Assembly (NCBI GenBank): GCA_013519935.1
Contig: JACDUA010000038.1
Location: 1 to 41,126 of the forward strand
Length of the DNA: 41,126 nt
Direction of reading: 5' to 3'
Origin: Ectothiorhodospiraceae bacterium WFHF3C12
Lineage (GTDB): Bacteria; Pseudomonadota; Gammaproteobacteria; Nitrococcales; Nitrococcaceae
This document shows, piece after piece, positions 9,728 to 22,875 of this stretch (positions are counted from its first letter, which is position 1; each line of letters opens with the position of its first letter). The notes under the pieces are model-generated. The model had not been told where the DNA came from. It did no database searches and saw nothing but the letters and a program-made list of their open reading frames with translations. Both the position numbers and the translations under genes were made by a program.

Positions 9728-11248
9728 ATGCGTTACGCACCGCCCGGTTTCGCGGATAGTCCTGCAGCTTTCAAGAGTCGTTATGACAATTTCATCGATG
9801 GCGACTGGGTCGCTCCCGTCAAGGGCGGCTATTTCGAAAACCCCACGCCGGTTACGGGCCAAATCTTCTGCGAGGTGGCGCGTTCCACGGCAGATGATGT
9901 TGAGCGTGCGCTCAACGCGGCACACGCTGCCAAGGCAGGTTGGGCGGCAACCCCCCCGGCCGAGCGCGCAGTTGTGCTAAACCGCATTGCTGACCGGATG
10001 GAAGAAAATCTGGAGAAGTTGGCGGTCGCGGAAACCTGGGAGAATGGCAAACCGGTACGCGAATGTCTTGCTGCCGATATCCCGCTAGCGATCGATCACT
10101 TCCGCTACTTCGCCGCTGCGATCCGTGCGCAGGAAGGTTCGATCGGCCAACTTGACGACGACACTGTCGCATACCACTTTAAAGAGCCGCTTGGCGTCGT
10201 GGGGCAGATTATTCCTTGGAACTTCCCGTTGTTGATGGCGACTTGGAAACTGGCCCCCGCGCTCGCTACTGGTAACTGTGTGGTGCTGAAGCCGGCGGAA
10301 CAGACGCCTGCGAGTATCCTTCTGTGGGCGGAATTAGTGGCGGATCTGCTTCCTCCCGGTGTGCTAAACATCGTGAACGGTTTCGGAAGCGAAGCTGGCA
10401 AGCCGTTGGCCAGCAACCCCCGCGTAGCAAAGGTGGCCTTCACCGGTGAGACAACCACGGGGCGGCTGATCATGCAGTATGCGTCAGAGAACCTGATTCC
10501 TGTCACGCTGGAACTGGGCGGTAAGTCCCCCAATGTCTTCTTCGATGATTGCTTCGCCGAAGACGACGAGTTCGCCGACAAATCCTTAGAAGGGTTCGCC
10601 ATGTTCGCCCTAAATCAGGGCGAGGTATGCACATGTCCTTCTCGCGCGCTTGTACAGAAGTGTCTATACGATGATTTCATGGAGCGCGCCGTGGCACGGA
10701 CGCGCAACCTCAAACAGGGGAATCCCTTGGATACCGAAACTCAGGTGGGTGCGCAAGCCTCTCGGGACCAACTCGAAAAGATCCTCTCCTATATGGACAT
10801 TGGCAAGCAGGAAGGTGCGCGGGTCCTTGCCGGCGGCGAGCAATTTGAAGCTGAAGGCGAGCTTGCTGGTGGCTTCTACGTTCAGCCGACCATCTTCGAG
10901 GGGCGGAACAGCATGCGGGTTTTCCAAGAGGAGATCTTTGGGCCAGTGGTTTCGGTAACTAGCTTCAAGGATCTGGACGACGCGTTGAGCATTTCAAACG
11001 ACACTCTTTACGGTTTGGGGGCCGGAGTCTGGACCCGTGACATGAACACAGCGTACCGGATGGGTCGCGGTATTCAGGCGGGCCGCGTTTGGACGAATTG
11101 CTATCATCAGTACCCTGCCCATGCTGCCTTCGGCGGTTACAAACAGTCTGGCATCGGACGTGAGAATCACCAGATGATGTTGGACCACTATCAGCAAACG
11201 AAGAACCTGCTCGTCAGTTACGCCCCCCAAGCGTTGGGGCTATTCTGA
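9728..11248 (+). CDS. exaC: NAD-dependent aldehyde dehydrogenase, ExaC/AldB-like
   Basis: Oxidises acetaldehyde or a similar short aldehyde to the acid with NAD. 506 aa, exactly the usual length, and it follows the ExaC/AldB subgroup throughout, beginning MRYAPPG and ending [11 protein letters not shown]. Active-site residues visible: Asn in IPWNFPL, Glu262 in LELGGK, catalytic Cys301 in [11 protein letters not shown], and the NAD-fold Lys in LKPAEQTP. Strong ribosome site AAGGAGGAAG before ATG 9728. The next gene is a DUF779 protein, the standard partner of this subgroup. An IS3 remnant ends about 190 bases upstream, so the original upstream regulator may have been lost. Confidence 0.95.
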   Translation: MRYAPPGFADSPAAFKSRYDNFIDGDWVAPVKGGYFENPTPVTGQIFCEVARSTADDVERALNAAHAAKAGWAATPPAERAVVLNRIADRMEENLEKLAVAETWENGKPVRECLAADIPLAIDHFRYFAAAIRAQEGSIGQLDDDTVAYHFKEPLGVVGQIIPWNFPLLMATWKLAPALATGNCVVLKPAEQTPASILLWAELVADLLPPGVLNIVNGFGSEAGKPLASNPRVAKVAFTGETTTGRLIMQYASENLIPVTLELGGKSPNVFFDDCFAEDDEFADKSLEGFAMFALNQGEVCTCPSRALVQKCLYDDFMERAVARTRNLKQGNPLDTETQVGAQASRDQLEKILSYMDIGKQEGARVLAGGEQFEAEGELAGGFYVQPTIFEGRNSMRVFQEEIFGPVVSVTSFKDLDDALSISNDTLYGLGAGVWTRDMNTAYRMGRGIQAGRVWTNCYHQYPAHAAFGGYKQSGIGRENHQMMLDHYQQTKNLLVSYAPQALGLF

Positions 11249-11264
11249 GTCCATTTCTAGTAAC

Positions 11265-11294
11265 AACCCTCGGCCCTTTGCGGGCTCGGGGGTT
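11265..11294 (+). terminator. Hairpin between exaC and the DUF779 gene
   Basis: An imperfect GC-rich stem (AACCCTCGGCCC paired with GGGCTCGGGGGTT, loop TTTGC). No T-run follows, so it is more likely an attenuator or transcript-stability element lowering expression of the small downstream gene than a full terminator. Confidence 0.5.
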
Positions 11295-11319
11295 GCCTCG
11301 GCAGGAGTGAGGTGGCGCG

Positions 11320-11715
11320 ATGAACGTGAGTCGAGTGTCGGTTACGTCAGCGGCCGAGCGCCTTATTTCCGAACTAAAGGGCCAGCATGGCCCTCTGGTC
11401 TTTCACCAGTCAGGCGGCTGTTGCGATGGGAGTTCGCCCATGTGTTTTCCACGCGGCGAATTCCGTGTTGGTCAACAGGACGTTTTCTTGGGTTGTATCG
11501 CTGGTGTGCCGTTTTACATTAGCGGTCCTCAGTTTGAGTATTGGGAGCATACACATCTTATTATCGACGTGGTGGAAGGTCGGGGCAGTGGGTTCTCGCT
11601 AGAAGCGCCAAGTGGTGTTCGTTTTCTGACTCGGTCCCGTCTTTACGATGACGCTGAATGGGAAGCCCTGCAATCTCAAGGGCCTCCACCCCGCGGCGAA
11701 CAGGAAGCTACGTAG
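11320..11715 (+). CDS. DUF779 domain protein
   Basis: 131 aa, soluble, almost entirely the DUF779 domain. Characteristic features are the HQSGGCCDGSSPMC segment (residues about 29-42) with clustered cysteines, and the WEHTHLIIDVV segment. DUF779 genes are typically found beside AldB/ExaC-type aldehyde dehydrogenases, as here, where it lies 72 bases downstream on the same strand. The biochemical role is not established; an accessory or maturation function for the dehydrogenase is a guess from this linkage. Ribosome site GGAGTGAGG lies before ATG 11320. Confidence 0.88.
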   Translation: MNVSRVSVTSAAERLISELKGQHGPLVFHQSGGCCDGSSPMCFPRGEFRVGQQDVFLGCIAGVPFYISGPQFEYWEHTHLIIDVVEGRGSGFSLEAPSGVRFLTRSRLYDDAEWEALQSQGPPPRGEQEAT

Positions 11716-11845
11716 TCGCTACTGCTGGCGCGCCAATAACTCTCCGGCCTTGGCTAGCGGCCTATGAAGTACTCGCCTTTGCCCACGGAGTAGTAACGCT
11801 TGCCCGTCGATACTGCCGAGGAGCACGGGCGGTGTGTAGGGCATA

Positions 11846-13066
11846 GTGCGGAGAAACCTCGTGCGCTCACTGCCAAACGAACTCTCCATCGAGTCTTCCT
11901 ACAGTTGGTTGGTTGCCGCTTTCAGTCTACTGATCGCGTCATTGAGCTTTGGCGCGGTGATGGCGCTTCCAATACTAATGAAGCCGATGGAGGAGAGCCT
12001 TCAGTGGACCAGATCCTCTTTGAGCCTCGCGCATGCACTTGCGATGGCGGGAGCCGGCTTCATGGGGTTGGTGATCGGTCGATTGGCGGACCGTTATAGC
12101 TTTGCACCGTTCTCACTTATTGGAGGAATTGCAATCGGCCTGGGGCTTTGGGCATCCAGCCGGGTAAGTTCACCGTGGCAGCTATACACTTTCTACCCAC
12201 TGCTAGTCGGAGCTATCGGTCAAGGCACATTCTTTGGCCCGATAACGGTGAATGCGAGTAGATGGTTTGATCGTAATCGCGCGCTTGCCATGGCGATAGT
12301 ACTATGTGGTCAAGGTCTAGGGGGATTGGTGGCACCCATAGTCCTGCGGATGCTAGCCGAGAACTTGGGCTGGCGCGACGCAATGGCATTTTACGGTTTG
12401 GTCTGTTCGTTCCTCATTGTAGGACTTTCTGTCATATTTCTGTGTGCTCCAGCTGCGCTCAATGAGTTTTCTAGAGTCCCCCTTTCATGCTGTTCCGTTC
12501 CCGGTAGAACCGCGCTGCGAATTTGGGCGAATGCTTCCTCTGCGCTTTTCTTTTTGAATACTGGTAGTTTTATTGTCATTACCCACATAGTGGCATATGG
12601 TGAAGAGGCGGGCCTTTCGCCGGTCGCAAGTGCATCTCTACTGACAGCGCTGCTTGGGTCCACTCTCATATCCCGAATCGCCGGAGGCGTCATTGTAGAT
12701 AGAATAAATCCTCATAATGTCATCTGGTTTTTCGTGTTAGCGATAATTTTTGGGGTGTTGAGTATTGTCGTGACGGATAAGAAGTTCGTGTATATGGGGC
12801 TAGGGGCAATAATTTTCGGCTTAGGGTATGGGGCGATATTCCCCGCCTTCGCTAGTCTTGTTCGGAGGGTATTTCCGGTCTCAGTCGCTGGGACCTGGAT
12901 TTCAGCTATGTTTCTGTTTGCGTTTATTGCGGCTGCGTGTGGTAGCTGGTTGGGTGGAGCTATTAGGGACCAGCTAGATGACTACGTCTATGCTTTCGTG
13001 GCAGCCACCATTTTGGCATGCGTAAGTCTTATGCTGAGTTATAACTTGGTGCGCCGTAAGCCTTGA
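11846..13066 (+). CDS. Major facilitator superfamily transporter
   Basis: About 406 aa with 12 predicted membrane helices. The family loop between helices 2 and 3 is recognisable (MGLVIGRLADRYS). The second half has the matching loop SRIAGGVIVDRI. The overall pattern, including GQGLGGLVAPI, resembles the oxalate/formate- or monocarboxylate-type MFS proteins. Starts with GTG. GTG 11861 has GGAG eight bases before it and could be the true start, giving five fewer residues. Codon use is more AT-rich than in the exaC gene upstream, suggesting separate acquisition. A carboxylate substrate is plausible but not proven. Confidence 0.85.
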   Translation: MRRNLVRSLPNELSIESSYSWLVAAFSLLIASLSFGAVMALPILMKPMEESLQWTRSSLSLAHALAMAGAGFMGLVIGRLADRYSFAPFSLIGGIAIGLGLWASSRVSSPWQLYTFYPLLVGAIGQGTFFGPITVNASRWFDRNRALAMAIVLCGQGLGGLVAPIVLRMLAENLGWRDAMAFYGLVCSFLIVGLSVIFLCAPAALNEFSRVPLSCCSVPGRTALRIWANASSALFFLNTGSFIVITHIVAYGEEAGLSPVASASLLTALLGSTLISRIAGGVIVDRINPHNVIWFFVLAIIFGVLSIVVTDKKFVYMGLGAIIFGLGYGAIFPAFASLVRRVFPVSVAGTWISAMFLFAFIAAACGSWLGGAIRDQLDDYVYAFVAATILACVSLMLSYNLVRRKP

Positions 13067-13351
13067 AAGGCTCTGTGGGTTGTCGAAGCGAATGTACTGA
13101 TGAGGTTAAGCGTATGAAGGCGGGACAATCTCGCCTCGCAGAACGACATGGGGCCTTGGAGCCCCAACCGTATGTACAGAGACGACTGGCTGGGCGTCGA
13201 GCGGGTTGCTCATAGTTTTCGGCCTCACCTTCCGAAGGGGGTAGTGGCTGATCGGCTCGATGATGATTCAGTGGGCATACCGGTCGAGGCATTCCAAGGT
13301 ATGAATCGCCCCGGCCTTCCCCGGGACTCGAGACTTTGAGAGGATCGGGTC

Positions 13352-15334
<1,983 letters not shown>

Positions 15335-15340
15335 CCTAAG

Positions 15341-15640
15341 CAATATGTCTTCACTAGCTACACGGAGCGTCTCGCCGAGGCTGATGTCGAACCGTCCGTG
15401 GGCAGCGTTGAAGACTCCTATGACAACGCCCTCGCCGAGAGCATCAACGGCCTCTACAAGACCAAAGTAATCCGAAACTGCGGTCCTTGGCCGAACCTGG
15501 AGGCCGTGGAGCTCGCCACGCTGGGATGGGTGGAGTGGTACAACAACCGGCGCATCAACGAGTCCATCGGTAACCGGCCACCGGCGGAGGTTGAGGCCGA
15601 ATACCACGAGCAACTCACCGAGTCGGCCCAGGCGGCCTGA
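15341..15640 (+). pseudogene. IS3-family transposase, 3' part of orfB
   Basis: Continuation of the orfB cut by the IS30 element: QYVFTSYTERLAEA, then the third catalytic residue in DSYDNALAESINGLYK, then WVEWYNNRRINESIGNRPP, and stop at 15640. These are typical IS3/rve C-terminal features. No start of its own: the in-frame upstream codons from 15218 belong to the IS30 end. Confidence 0.85.
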
Positions 15641-15679
15641 CTCACAACAAACGGTCTCCGGAAAAGTCGGAGCGGTTCA

Positions 15680-16508
15680 GCTTGAGGGTATCGTGTTGGA
15701 AGTTCACCCTCGTGCCCACCTCGGCCCCCTGGGTAGCGCCCATACGGCATTGGAGAATTATACTTAAAAATGGGGGGCATGTGCCGTAACTGGACGATCC
15801 TGTCAACTCCGGCTGAGGGTGCTCGTCATGTTCGCGGTTTTCCCGGCCCCCGTAGGCCGAGGGGTCAGCAGCGATAGATGGCTCAGTCGACTGCCAATGG
15901 TTCAGGCCCCAAAAGAGCAGTAACAATGATGCCGAGTAGCGGTGAGGTCGAAGTCGATGTGTGTCGAGAACGTTCAACTTATGGAGCCCACCGGGGCTTT
16001 TCGGTGCTATAGGACTTTTACTGCGAGAGTGTCTCGCCGTGGTGTGTTGCACTCTGCCGGCGCGGTCCGCTCAAGTTGCCCGTTACAGTGGCTACCGCGC
16101 GCGATTCGCACGTGCAGGCCATGGGCGGTGAGCCTCACCATGGTTGAGTCGGCGTAGACGGTCATCCCTGCAGCCATCCAAGCAGGAGTTCCGTGATAGG
16201 TGAATTCCGAGAAGGTAGTCACTGTGGATAGGATGCAGGAAGCCGTGGAATTGAGCTCTAATGCTGAATCGGGGGTCTGCGCCCTGACGACTGGCTATTC
16301 GCTAACGACGCAACGACAGACCCGCAACCGCTCCCGCACTCCTGCAACTCAGTAGCTTACCGCTGACGTGTCGGATCGCGAACATAACTCACATACCACC
16401 TAGAACAGTATCCAAACGCAATGACGAACTGACAGTGGCCGTGACAAAGCACCATGTTAGGTAACGCGCGGAGAGAAAACATAATCTGATGGATGGAGGA
16501 GTCCAATC
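15680..16508. other. Intergenic, 829 bp, upstream of the TRAP operon
   Basis: No gene I can support. A 71-residue minus-strand open frame (16007-16222) matches nothing recognised. The stretch holds the TRAP promoter, whose exact site I cannot fix. Two short blocks, TCATCCCTGCAGCC (16162-16175) and GGTGAATTCCGA (16199-16210), recur in the same order at 22722-22756 ahead of the second PanB-like gene. Confidence 0.45.
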
Positions 16509-17753
16509 ATGACTAAAGGCAAGCAATCTGATCAGCCGCTCAGCCGGCGTGATTTCATGAAGTTGTCGGCTACGTATGGCCTCACCGCTGTCATCGGGGC
16601 GCGCGCATTGTTGAAAGAGGCGGGCGCCAGCGAGACCAAGGACGCCATGGAGAAGAACGCTAAGGACATTAGCGAAAAGCGCTCTAAGCAGCGTCCAGAA
16701 GTAAAGATTCGCATGGGCGTTTCCGGTGATAGCCAACAGGTCCAGAAGCGCGGATTCCCCACTGGCTACTGGGAGTTCGCCAGAGACCTTGAGGAGCGCA
16801 CCGATGGGCGTATCCAAGTCCAGCTCATAGGAAGCAATGCGCTGTGTACCGAATTGACTTGCGCTCGGCGCTTTTCCGTGGGTGCGATCCCCGCGTTTGG
16901 GTCGTCCTCGCAAAACGCTGCGCAGACATACCCGTTCCTAGGAGCCGTCGACTTCCCGTTCCTGTTCCCGAGTCGGGCGAGTATGTACCACTTCCTGTAT
17001 AGCAAGGAAGGCGACAAGGTCTTTCGCCAGGTCCTTCGAGACAAGTTCGACTACGAATACCTTTGGGCGCTGGCTGAAGGGAGGGGGGTCTTCCTCGGTC
17101 TTGGATGGGAAGACGAATCCCGCGCTCGAACGCCGGAAGACATCCGCAATGCAAAGATCCGTGTGACCGGTAGTCCCATGGGCCGAATTGCATTGGACCT
17201 TGCCGGGGCGAATCCGGTGCCGTTGGATTGGGCCGAGACGTTTGAAGGCCTTAAGTCAGGCGTCGTTGATGGCATGGAGAATTTCCCGTCCGCCGCACCG
17301 GCCTACGGGATGACGCCCGCGATTAGTCAGCTCGTTCACGTTGAGCTGTTCGCCGGCTTTGAGCATGCAGCAATCCGTCGAAGCTTTTTGGACGAGCTTC
17401 CCGACGACTTGCGCAGTGCGGTGATGGAATCCGCATACCACACTCAACAGTGGACACAGCAACAGCACGAAAAGGCACTAATTCGAGTAACCGGGCTTAC
17501 GGAGAATCCCCCGAAGGGCACAATCTTCAACGAGGCTGGGATTCGCGTAAACATCCTAACGCAAGAAGAAAAGAAGCAGTGGGTCGAGGCGGCTTCCCCC
17601 CAAAACCATCCCGATGCCTACTCAGATTTGAGGGAAAAAATGATGGAAATTGCGGATGGCGTCGACGTATACGACAAAGTCTACGACATAGCCCGAGAAA
17701 TTCCAGCGGATACCCCAGCTGATGAGGTGCCTCCCCAGCGCTGGTGGACCTAA
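16509..17753 (+). CDS. dctP: TRAP transporter solute-binding protein (DctP family)
   Basis: Periplasmic receptor of a tripartite ATP-independent transporter, 414 aa. The N-terminus has a twin-arginine signal: SRRDFMKLS at residues about 12-20, then a hydrophobic stretch. The mature part has DctP hallmarks, including the region RIQVQLIGSNAL, WEDESRARTPEDIRNAKIRV with the substrate-carboxylate Arg expected in the AKIRVTGSPM segment, the NPVPLDWAETFEGLKSGVVDG segment, and the YDKVYDI tail. Preceded by GGAGGAG. First gene of a run with dctQ, dctM and a PanB-like gene. TRAP receptors of this family usually bind organic acids, so a carboxylate or sulfonate is expected; the exact ligand is unknown. 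Confidence 0.93.
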   Translation: MTKGKQSDQPLSRRDFMKLSATYGLTAVIGARALLKEAGASETKDAMEKNAKDISEKRSKQRPEVKIRMGVSGDSQQVQKRGFPTGYWEFARDLEERTDGRIQVQLIGSNALCTELTCARRFSVGAIPAFGSSSQNAAQTYPFLGAVDFPFLFPSRASMYHFLYSKEGDKVFRQVLRDKFDYEYLWALAEGRGVFLGLGWEDESRARTPEDIRNAKIRVTGSPMGRIALDLAGANPVPLDWAETFEGLKSGVVDGMENFPSAAPAYGMTPAISQLVHVELFAGFEHAAIRRSFLDELPDDLRSAVMESAYHTQQWTQQQHEKALIRVTGLTENPPKGTIFNEAGIRVNILTQEEKKQWVEAASPQNHPDAYSDLREKMMEIADGVDVYDKVYDIAREIPADTPADEVPPQRWWT

Positions 17754-17760
17754 ATGAGGA

Positions 17761-17797
17761 GGCGCTGGCCCCCAGGGATCACCATGGGGGCAGCGCC
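17761..17797 (+). terminator. Strong intergenic hairpin between dctP and dctQ
   Basis: Stem GGCGCTG-CCCCC(A) paired with (T)GGGGG-CAGCGCC, one bulged G, about 10-base loop, immediately after the dctP stop. No T-run. The AGGAGGAG ribosome site of dctQ follows. Such hairpins after binding-protein genes usually stabilise the upstream mRNA and let the receptor be made in excess over the membrane subunits. Confidence 0.65.
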
Positions 17798-17815
17798 CAT
17801 TAGGAGGAGCTCAAA

Positions 17816-18388
17816 ATGAGTGTTACGGCAACCCGGATAACACAAGTAAGAGATCGCGACGAAGTGCCTCGCTTTTTTTCTGTCTATCGTTGGATAGACG
17901 TTAATTTGGAGCGTTATTTGCTCATTGGCTTTTACGGTGCGCTCGCCCTTGTCATAGTCGGTGACATCCTCTTGCGGACACTGACGGGTAACCAAACGCA
18001 CTGGGGGTCGACTGTAAGCATCTACTGTTTTGTGTGGCTCTCTTGGGTCGGGTGTGCCTATCATGTCAGGTTGCGGACGCATCTGCGGTTCGGTGCCATC
18101 CGGAACGCAATGCCGAGGATCGTTCAAGCCGGTCTCTACGTAATGGACGATATTCTCTGGATGATACTGTCAACCTTTATAATTTACACAGCATGGAGTC
18201 TGATTGAACAACAGTTGATGCTGGAAAGTGTTATCCAAGGAACAAGCATTCCTAGCGTCTTCGCTACATTCGCTATACCGGTGGGCTGGGGCCTCATCGT
18301 GCTGCGCTCCATTCAAGATATTGTTTTGGTGCTCATCGATTACCGTCGCGGTAACAAGCTGGAACCTAGCCATGCGATGGTCGACTAG
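17816..18388 (+). CDS. dctQ: TRAP transporter small permease (DctQ family)
   Basis: 190 aa with four predicted membrane helices, the DctQ topology. The hydrophobic blocks are about residues 38-58, 70-90, 108-130 and 145-168. The typical WLSWVGCAYHVRLRTHLR segment between helices 2 and 3 is present. Ribosome site AGGAGGAG lies before ATG 17816. Works with the large permease DctM downstream (33 bases away) in the inner membrane. Confidence 0.9.
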   Translation: MSVTATRITQVRDRDEVPRFFSVYRWIDVNLERYLLIGFYGALALVIVGDILLRTLTGNQTHWGSTVSIYCFVWLSWVGCAYHVRLRTHLRFGAIRNAMPRIVQAGLYVMDDILWMILSTFIIYTAWSLIEQQLMLESVIQGTSIPSVFATFAIPVGWGLIVLRSIQDIVLVLIDYRRGNKLEPSHAMVD

Positions 18389-18420
18389 ACCACAGAAAGA
18401 GCCTTAGCCGAGGTGACATC

Positions 18421-19698
18421 ATGGATACAGCATCGATCGTTCCAATCGCAACCGCGGTATTGCTCGCATTTTTCATTCTCGGAATGCCGATAATTCTCTG
18501 CCTAGGATTTTGGGCTGCGATTGTCGCTTTCTTTGGGAGTTCAGTTCCTGCGATATCCGTCGGCAATGGAGCCTATTTTGGGCTCCAATCTTTCGCTCTC
18601 CTCGCAATGCCTTTGTTTATACTCACTGGTGACCTTGTAAGAGAAGGCGGAATCGCTCAGCAGTTGATCGACTTGGCGAGAGCGGCCCTACGTCGCGTGC
18701 CGGGGCGCTTGCCGGTCGCGGCACTGGGTGCGTCGGGCATGTTCTCGGCGATTAGCGGATCGAATGCCGCGACAGCGGCGACCATCGGCCGAATGATGGT
18801 TCCAGCGATGCTTAAGGAGAACGCGACAAGAGAATACGCTGGAGCGGTGACCGCAGCTGGGGGGACGTTAGGAATCATGATCCCGCCAAGTGTCATGCTG
18901 ATCGTGTACGGTGTATTGATGAATGTATCTCCTAGCACCTTGTTTCTGGCGGCTCTCATCCCCGGTTTGCTCATGTTGACTACGATGATAATAATCACCG
19001 TAATTATTGGTAAACGGCTTAGATTAAATCAGGATGAGAAAGAGGATACGAACGTTAGTACGCTATCCGCAGCTTGGAAGGCCAAAAATGGGTTTGGCGC
19101 GATCCTGATTGGCCTTGGGGGCATTTACGGTGGAATTTTCTCACCCACCGAGGCCGCTGGAGCGGCAGCTGCTTACTGCCTCGTTGCAGGGCTCCTGTTT
19201 ACTCGAGAACTCCGGCCTTCGCGGCTAGGGAGTATATTGGTCGCAAGCGGGTCTGTGGCGGGGCTTATAGCCCCGATCATTGCGTTTGCGGTGGTAGTGC
19301 AAGAGAGTTTGGTAATGCTTGGGCTTCAAGAGACGATTTGGGAGGCGATTAGAAGCGTGGCGGCTGGTCAGTCTGGCATTCTCGTGTTAGCGATGGTGTC
19401 AGTCCTTGTCGCGGGTTGTCTGCTTGAGTCGATTCCCTGCATTATAATCTTAGCGCCCATTTTTGGCCCTTTGGCTGTGGAAGCTGGTGTTGACCCAATT
19501 CATTTCGCAATAGTCTTTGTAATGGGTAGTACACTTGGGTTTATTACTCCACCCTATGGGTTAAACCTGTTCGTAGTAAGTGGTGTTACGGGTGCGCCGA
19601 TCATGAAAATATCGAAGGCTATAATGCCGTACCTAGCGGGGCTGATTGTCATGTGGATAGTTACGGCGACGATTCCAGCACTGACTACGTTGTGGTAA
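18421..19698 (+). CDS. dctM: TRAP transporter large permease (DctM family)
   Basis: 425 aa, about 12 membrane helices, the sodium-coupled channel subunit of the TRAP system. Family landmarks: ALLAMPLFILTGDLVREGG, ASGMFSAISGSNAATAATIG, GGTLGIMIPPSVMLIVYG, FSPTEAAGAAAAY, and near the C-terminus GFITPPYGLNLFVVSG. Length is normal. It ends only 15 bases before the PanB-like gene, so all four genes probably form one transcript, linking transport to the PanB-like enzyme. Confidence 0.94.
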   Translation: MDTASIVPIATAVLLAFFILGMPIILCLGFWAAIVAFFGSSVPAISVGNGAYFGLQSFALLAMPLFILTGDLVREGGIAQQLIDLARAALRRVPGRLPVAALGASGMFSAISGSNAATAATIGRMMVPAMLKENATREYAGAVTAAGGTLGIMIPPSVMLIVYGVLMNVSPSTLFLAALIPGLLMLTTMIIITVIIGKRLRLNQDEKEDTNVSTLSAAWKAKNGFGAILIGLGGIYGGIFSPTEAAGAAAAYCLVAGLLFTRELRPSRLGSILVASGSVAGLIAPIIAFAVVVQESLVMLGLQETIWEAIRSVAAGQSGILVLAMVSVLVAGCLLESIPCIIILAPIFGPLAVEAGVDPIHFAIVFVMGSTLGFITPPYGLNLFVVSGVTGAPIMKISKAIMPYLAGLIVMWIVTATIPALTTLW

Positions 19699-19713
19699 TA
19701 GTAGGAGGTACCA

Positions 19714-20688
19714 ATGATCGAGCAAACTGTAAGGCGTAAGAAGGTCACTCCGAGCGCTATACAGCGCAGAAAGTGGAAGGGTGTACCAATTACCGTTGTG
19801 TCAGCGTACGACTACCCGGTCGCTAAATGGGCTGACGAGGCTGGCATTGATATCATTTTTGTCAGTGACGCACTCGCGATGGTGGGGCTTGGGCGGGACA
19901 ATGTTTTCTCAGTATCCGTGGACGAGATGGTGTATCACACCAAGGCCGTTTGCTCCGGTTCTGGCAAGAGCCTGGTTTTGACGGCAATGCCATTGTTGTC
20001 GTATCGAGATCCCGAGCAAGCGCTTTTGAATGCTGGGCGCCTGATTCAAGAGGGTGGAGCTCACGCTGTAGAAATAGAGGGCGGGAAGGAGAACGTTCCT
20101 GTTATCGAGGCGCTGACGGCGCAGGGCATTCCTGTTTTAGCGCATATAGGGTTATCAAAGAAGGATGCCTTGGCGAAGGGCGAATATCGCATAAAGGGGA
20201 GGGCGCCGGGGGACGCGATGCACGTTATTGAGGAGGCTCGTGCGGTGGAGCGAGCGGGTGCATTCGCGGTGGCGATGGAATGTGTGACGGATCGGATTGC
20301 TGAGACGGTGACTAAGATCGTTAGCGTGCCGACCATAGGAATTGGATCCGGTAAGTATTGCGACGGTCAGGCGCTTGTGACCCAGGATATGCTGGGCATG
20401 TTCGACAAGTTCTGCCCCCGTTTCGTGCGTCGATACGCAGAGATCAGTGCCTTGGCAGTTGATAGCCTGACTGAATTTCGTAGGGACGTTGAGGGTGGGG
20501 CATTCCCGCAAACGGAGCATTCCACTCAGATGAATGAGGATACTTTGCGGAGACTGTTGGAGACGAAGGGCGTGGACGAAGAGTTGCTCGAGGAAAGCAC
20601 GCCGAAAGGGAGGCGGGGGAAACGTAGAGAGAAGGCCTTGAGCGGATATGTCGACGCGCTGGTCAAGCAGTTGGATCAAGCTGGTTAG
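19714..20688 (+). CDS. panB: PanB-family (ketopantoate hydroxymethyltransferase-like) protein 1
   Basis: 324 aa, longer than the about 264-aa E. coli enzyme because of a charged C-terminal tail. The TIM-barrel fold of PanB is clear: VSAYDYPVAK, VSDALAMVG, YHTKAV, VEIEGG, AHIGL, MECVTD, IGIGSGKYCDGQ and DMLGMF. Canonical PanB moves a hydroxymethyl group from methylene-THF to ketoisovalerate. Compared with E. coli numbering, first metal ligand Asp45 (here 52), Glu114 (122), His136 (144) and catalytic Glu181 (189) are kept, but metal ligand Asp84 is Ala91 (LTAMPLL instead of ADLPFM). This and its place in a TRAP operon argue for a catabolic or altered reaction rather than pantothenate synthesis. 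Ribosome site AGGAGG lies before ATG 19714. Confidence 0.88.
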   Translation: MIEQTVRRKKVTPSAIQRRKWKGVPITVVSAYDYPVAKWADEAGIDIIFVSDALAMVGLGRDNVFSVSVDEMVYHTKAVCSGSGKSLVLTAMPLLSYRDPEQALLNAGRLIQEGGAHAVEIEGGKENVPVIEALTAQGIPVLAHIGLSKKDALAKGEYRIKGRAPGDAMHVIEEARAVERAGAFAVAMECVTDRIAETVTKIVSVPTIGIGSGKYCDGQALVTQDMLGMFDKFCPRFVRRYAEISALAVDSLTEFRRDVEGGAFPQTEHSTQMNEDTLRRLLETKGVDEELLEESTPKGRRGKRREKALSGYVDALVKQLDQAG

Positions 20689-20720
20689 CTGGTGTTCTGC
20701 TGGCTACGGTTGGGTCGAAA

Positions 20721-20741
20721 CACCTCGTGTAATCAGAGGTG
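20721..20741 (+). terminator. Small hairpin after PanB-like gene 1
   Basis: CACCTC (20721-20726) and GAGGTG (20736-20741) with a 9-base loop, about 30 bases after the stop. Weak: no clear T-run follows. It is the only terminator-like structure between this operon and the IS21 debris. Confidence 0.35.
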
Positions 20742-20822
20742 GGTATCTTGAGCCGAGGGCGTGGGTCAGCCACCAAGTGTGGAACCCATGCCCCCGTTTT
20801 CAGTAGCACTCCGATCTAATGT

Positions 20823-22050
<1,228 letters not shown>

Positions 22051-22124
22051 ACGCCGGCCAGCGGGGCTCGTCACCCCCGAGGACCGTCGATCACCGGACA
22101 TTTTGGTCCGGGGAAAACCGGACA

Positions 22125-22353
22125 AACTCAGCCGGCGTTGACATCGCGCGCGAAGCGCTCGGCGACCCCCTCGCCGTGAGTGCCGTGGATGCGTTGATCG
22201 GCCACCCCGGCTAGCCAGTGCTCCAGGCAGCGGTTGAGGCGCTAGAGGCTGTCGACGCGCCGATGGAGAGCGAAGAAGTGATCCTTGACGTAGCCGACCA
22301 TCCGCCAGAAACTCGACGACCTGCTCTTCGCTGTAGCCCTTCTTCATGCCCAA
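22125..22353 (-). pseudogene. IS21-type istA fragment (degenerate)
   Basis: On the minus strand: KKGYSEEQVVEFL, a frame change, YVKDHFFALHRRVDSL, a stop, then RLNRCLEHWLAGVADQRIHG and GVAERFARDVNAG followed by a stop. The middle resembles the late part of IstA (WL-GVADQR-H-T-GE-V-ERFARE). IS21-end-like sequence (CCGGACATTTTGGTCCGG) lies just below, at about 22096. Third separate IS21 scrap in this stretch. Confidence 0.55.
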
Positions 22354-22875
22354 TCTGCTGATTTTCAGTGATTGGTTTCCAGATCGCCGTGCTTCTCAAT
22401 CTCACGGGCGCGGCATTGTGCCCCCCGGCCCGCACAAAAAAGGCAGCATTGGCATAGAGCCCATTGCATCGATCATTAGAACTCATCACCAGCTCGCTTA
22501 GAAAAGGCTCGCCTGGAGCCCCGATCCATCAGCTAGGGTATCGCAACAAGCTAAGGCACAAACTACAGCCTTGGTAGCGGAGCCCTAAGGTCCAGCGGAA
22601 AATCCGTCCCCTATTAGTCACCAGCATCAAGCTCGGCCGCCAGTGTTGTGTAGCAACCATTCAATCTGGTCACTGGCGAACTGAGCGATGTGGTGTCACG
22701 TGGCTCAATACGACTTACAGCTCATCACTGCAGTCCGCTGTATTGGTGAGTTCCGAATAGTCGGTCTACCACGGTGAGTTAATAGATCCTACGGTGGCGG
22801 TCCAACAAACACTCTGGTGCAGCGGCGAGGACGGTCCCGTGGTGGCATCGGAGCATCGAGAGAGGAGCAAGTGCG
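22354..22875. other. Intergenic, 522 bp, upstream of PanB-like gene 2
   Basis: No gene seen. Must hold the promoter of the PanB-like gene 2. Blocks TCATCACTGCAGTC (22722-22735) and GGTGAGTTCCGA (22745-22756) repeat a pair found upstream of the TRAP operon. Ribosome site GAGAGAGGAG lies before ATG 22876. Confidence 0.45.

Noticed and set aside
19714-20688. Ordinary pantothenate-pathway panB
   Set aside because: No panC/panD nearby, operon with TRAP genes, and a key metal-ligand Asp is Ala; kept as PanB-family with unknown reaction.
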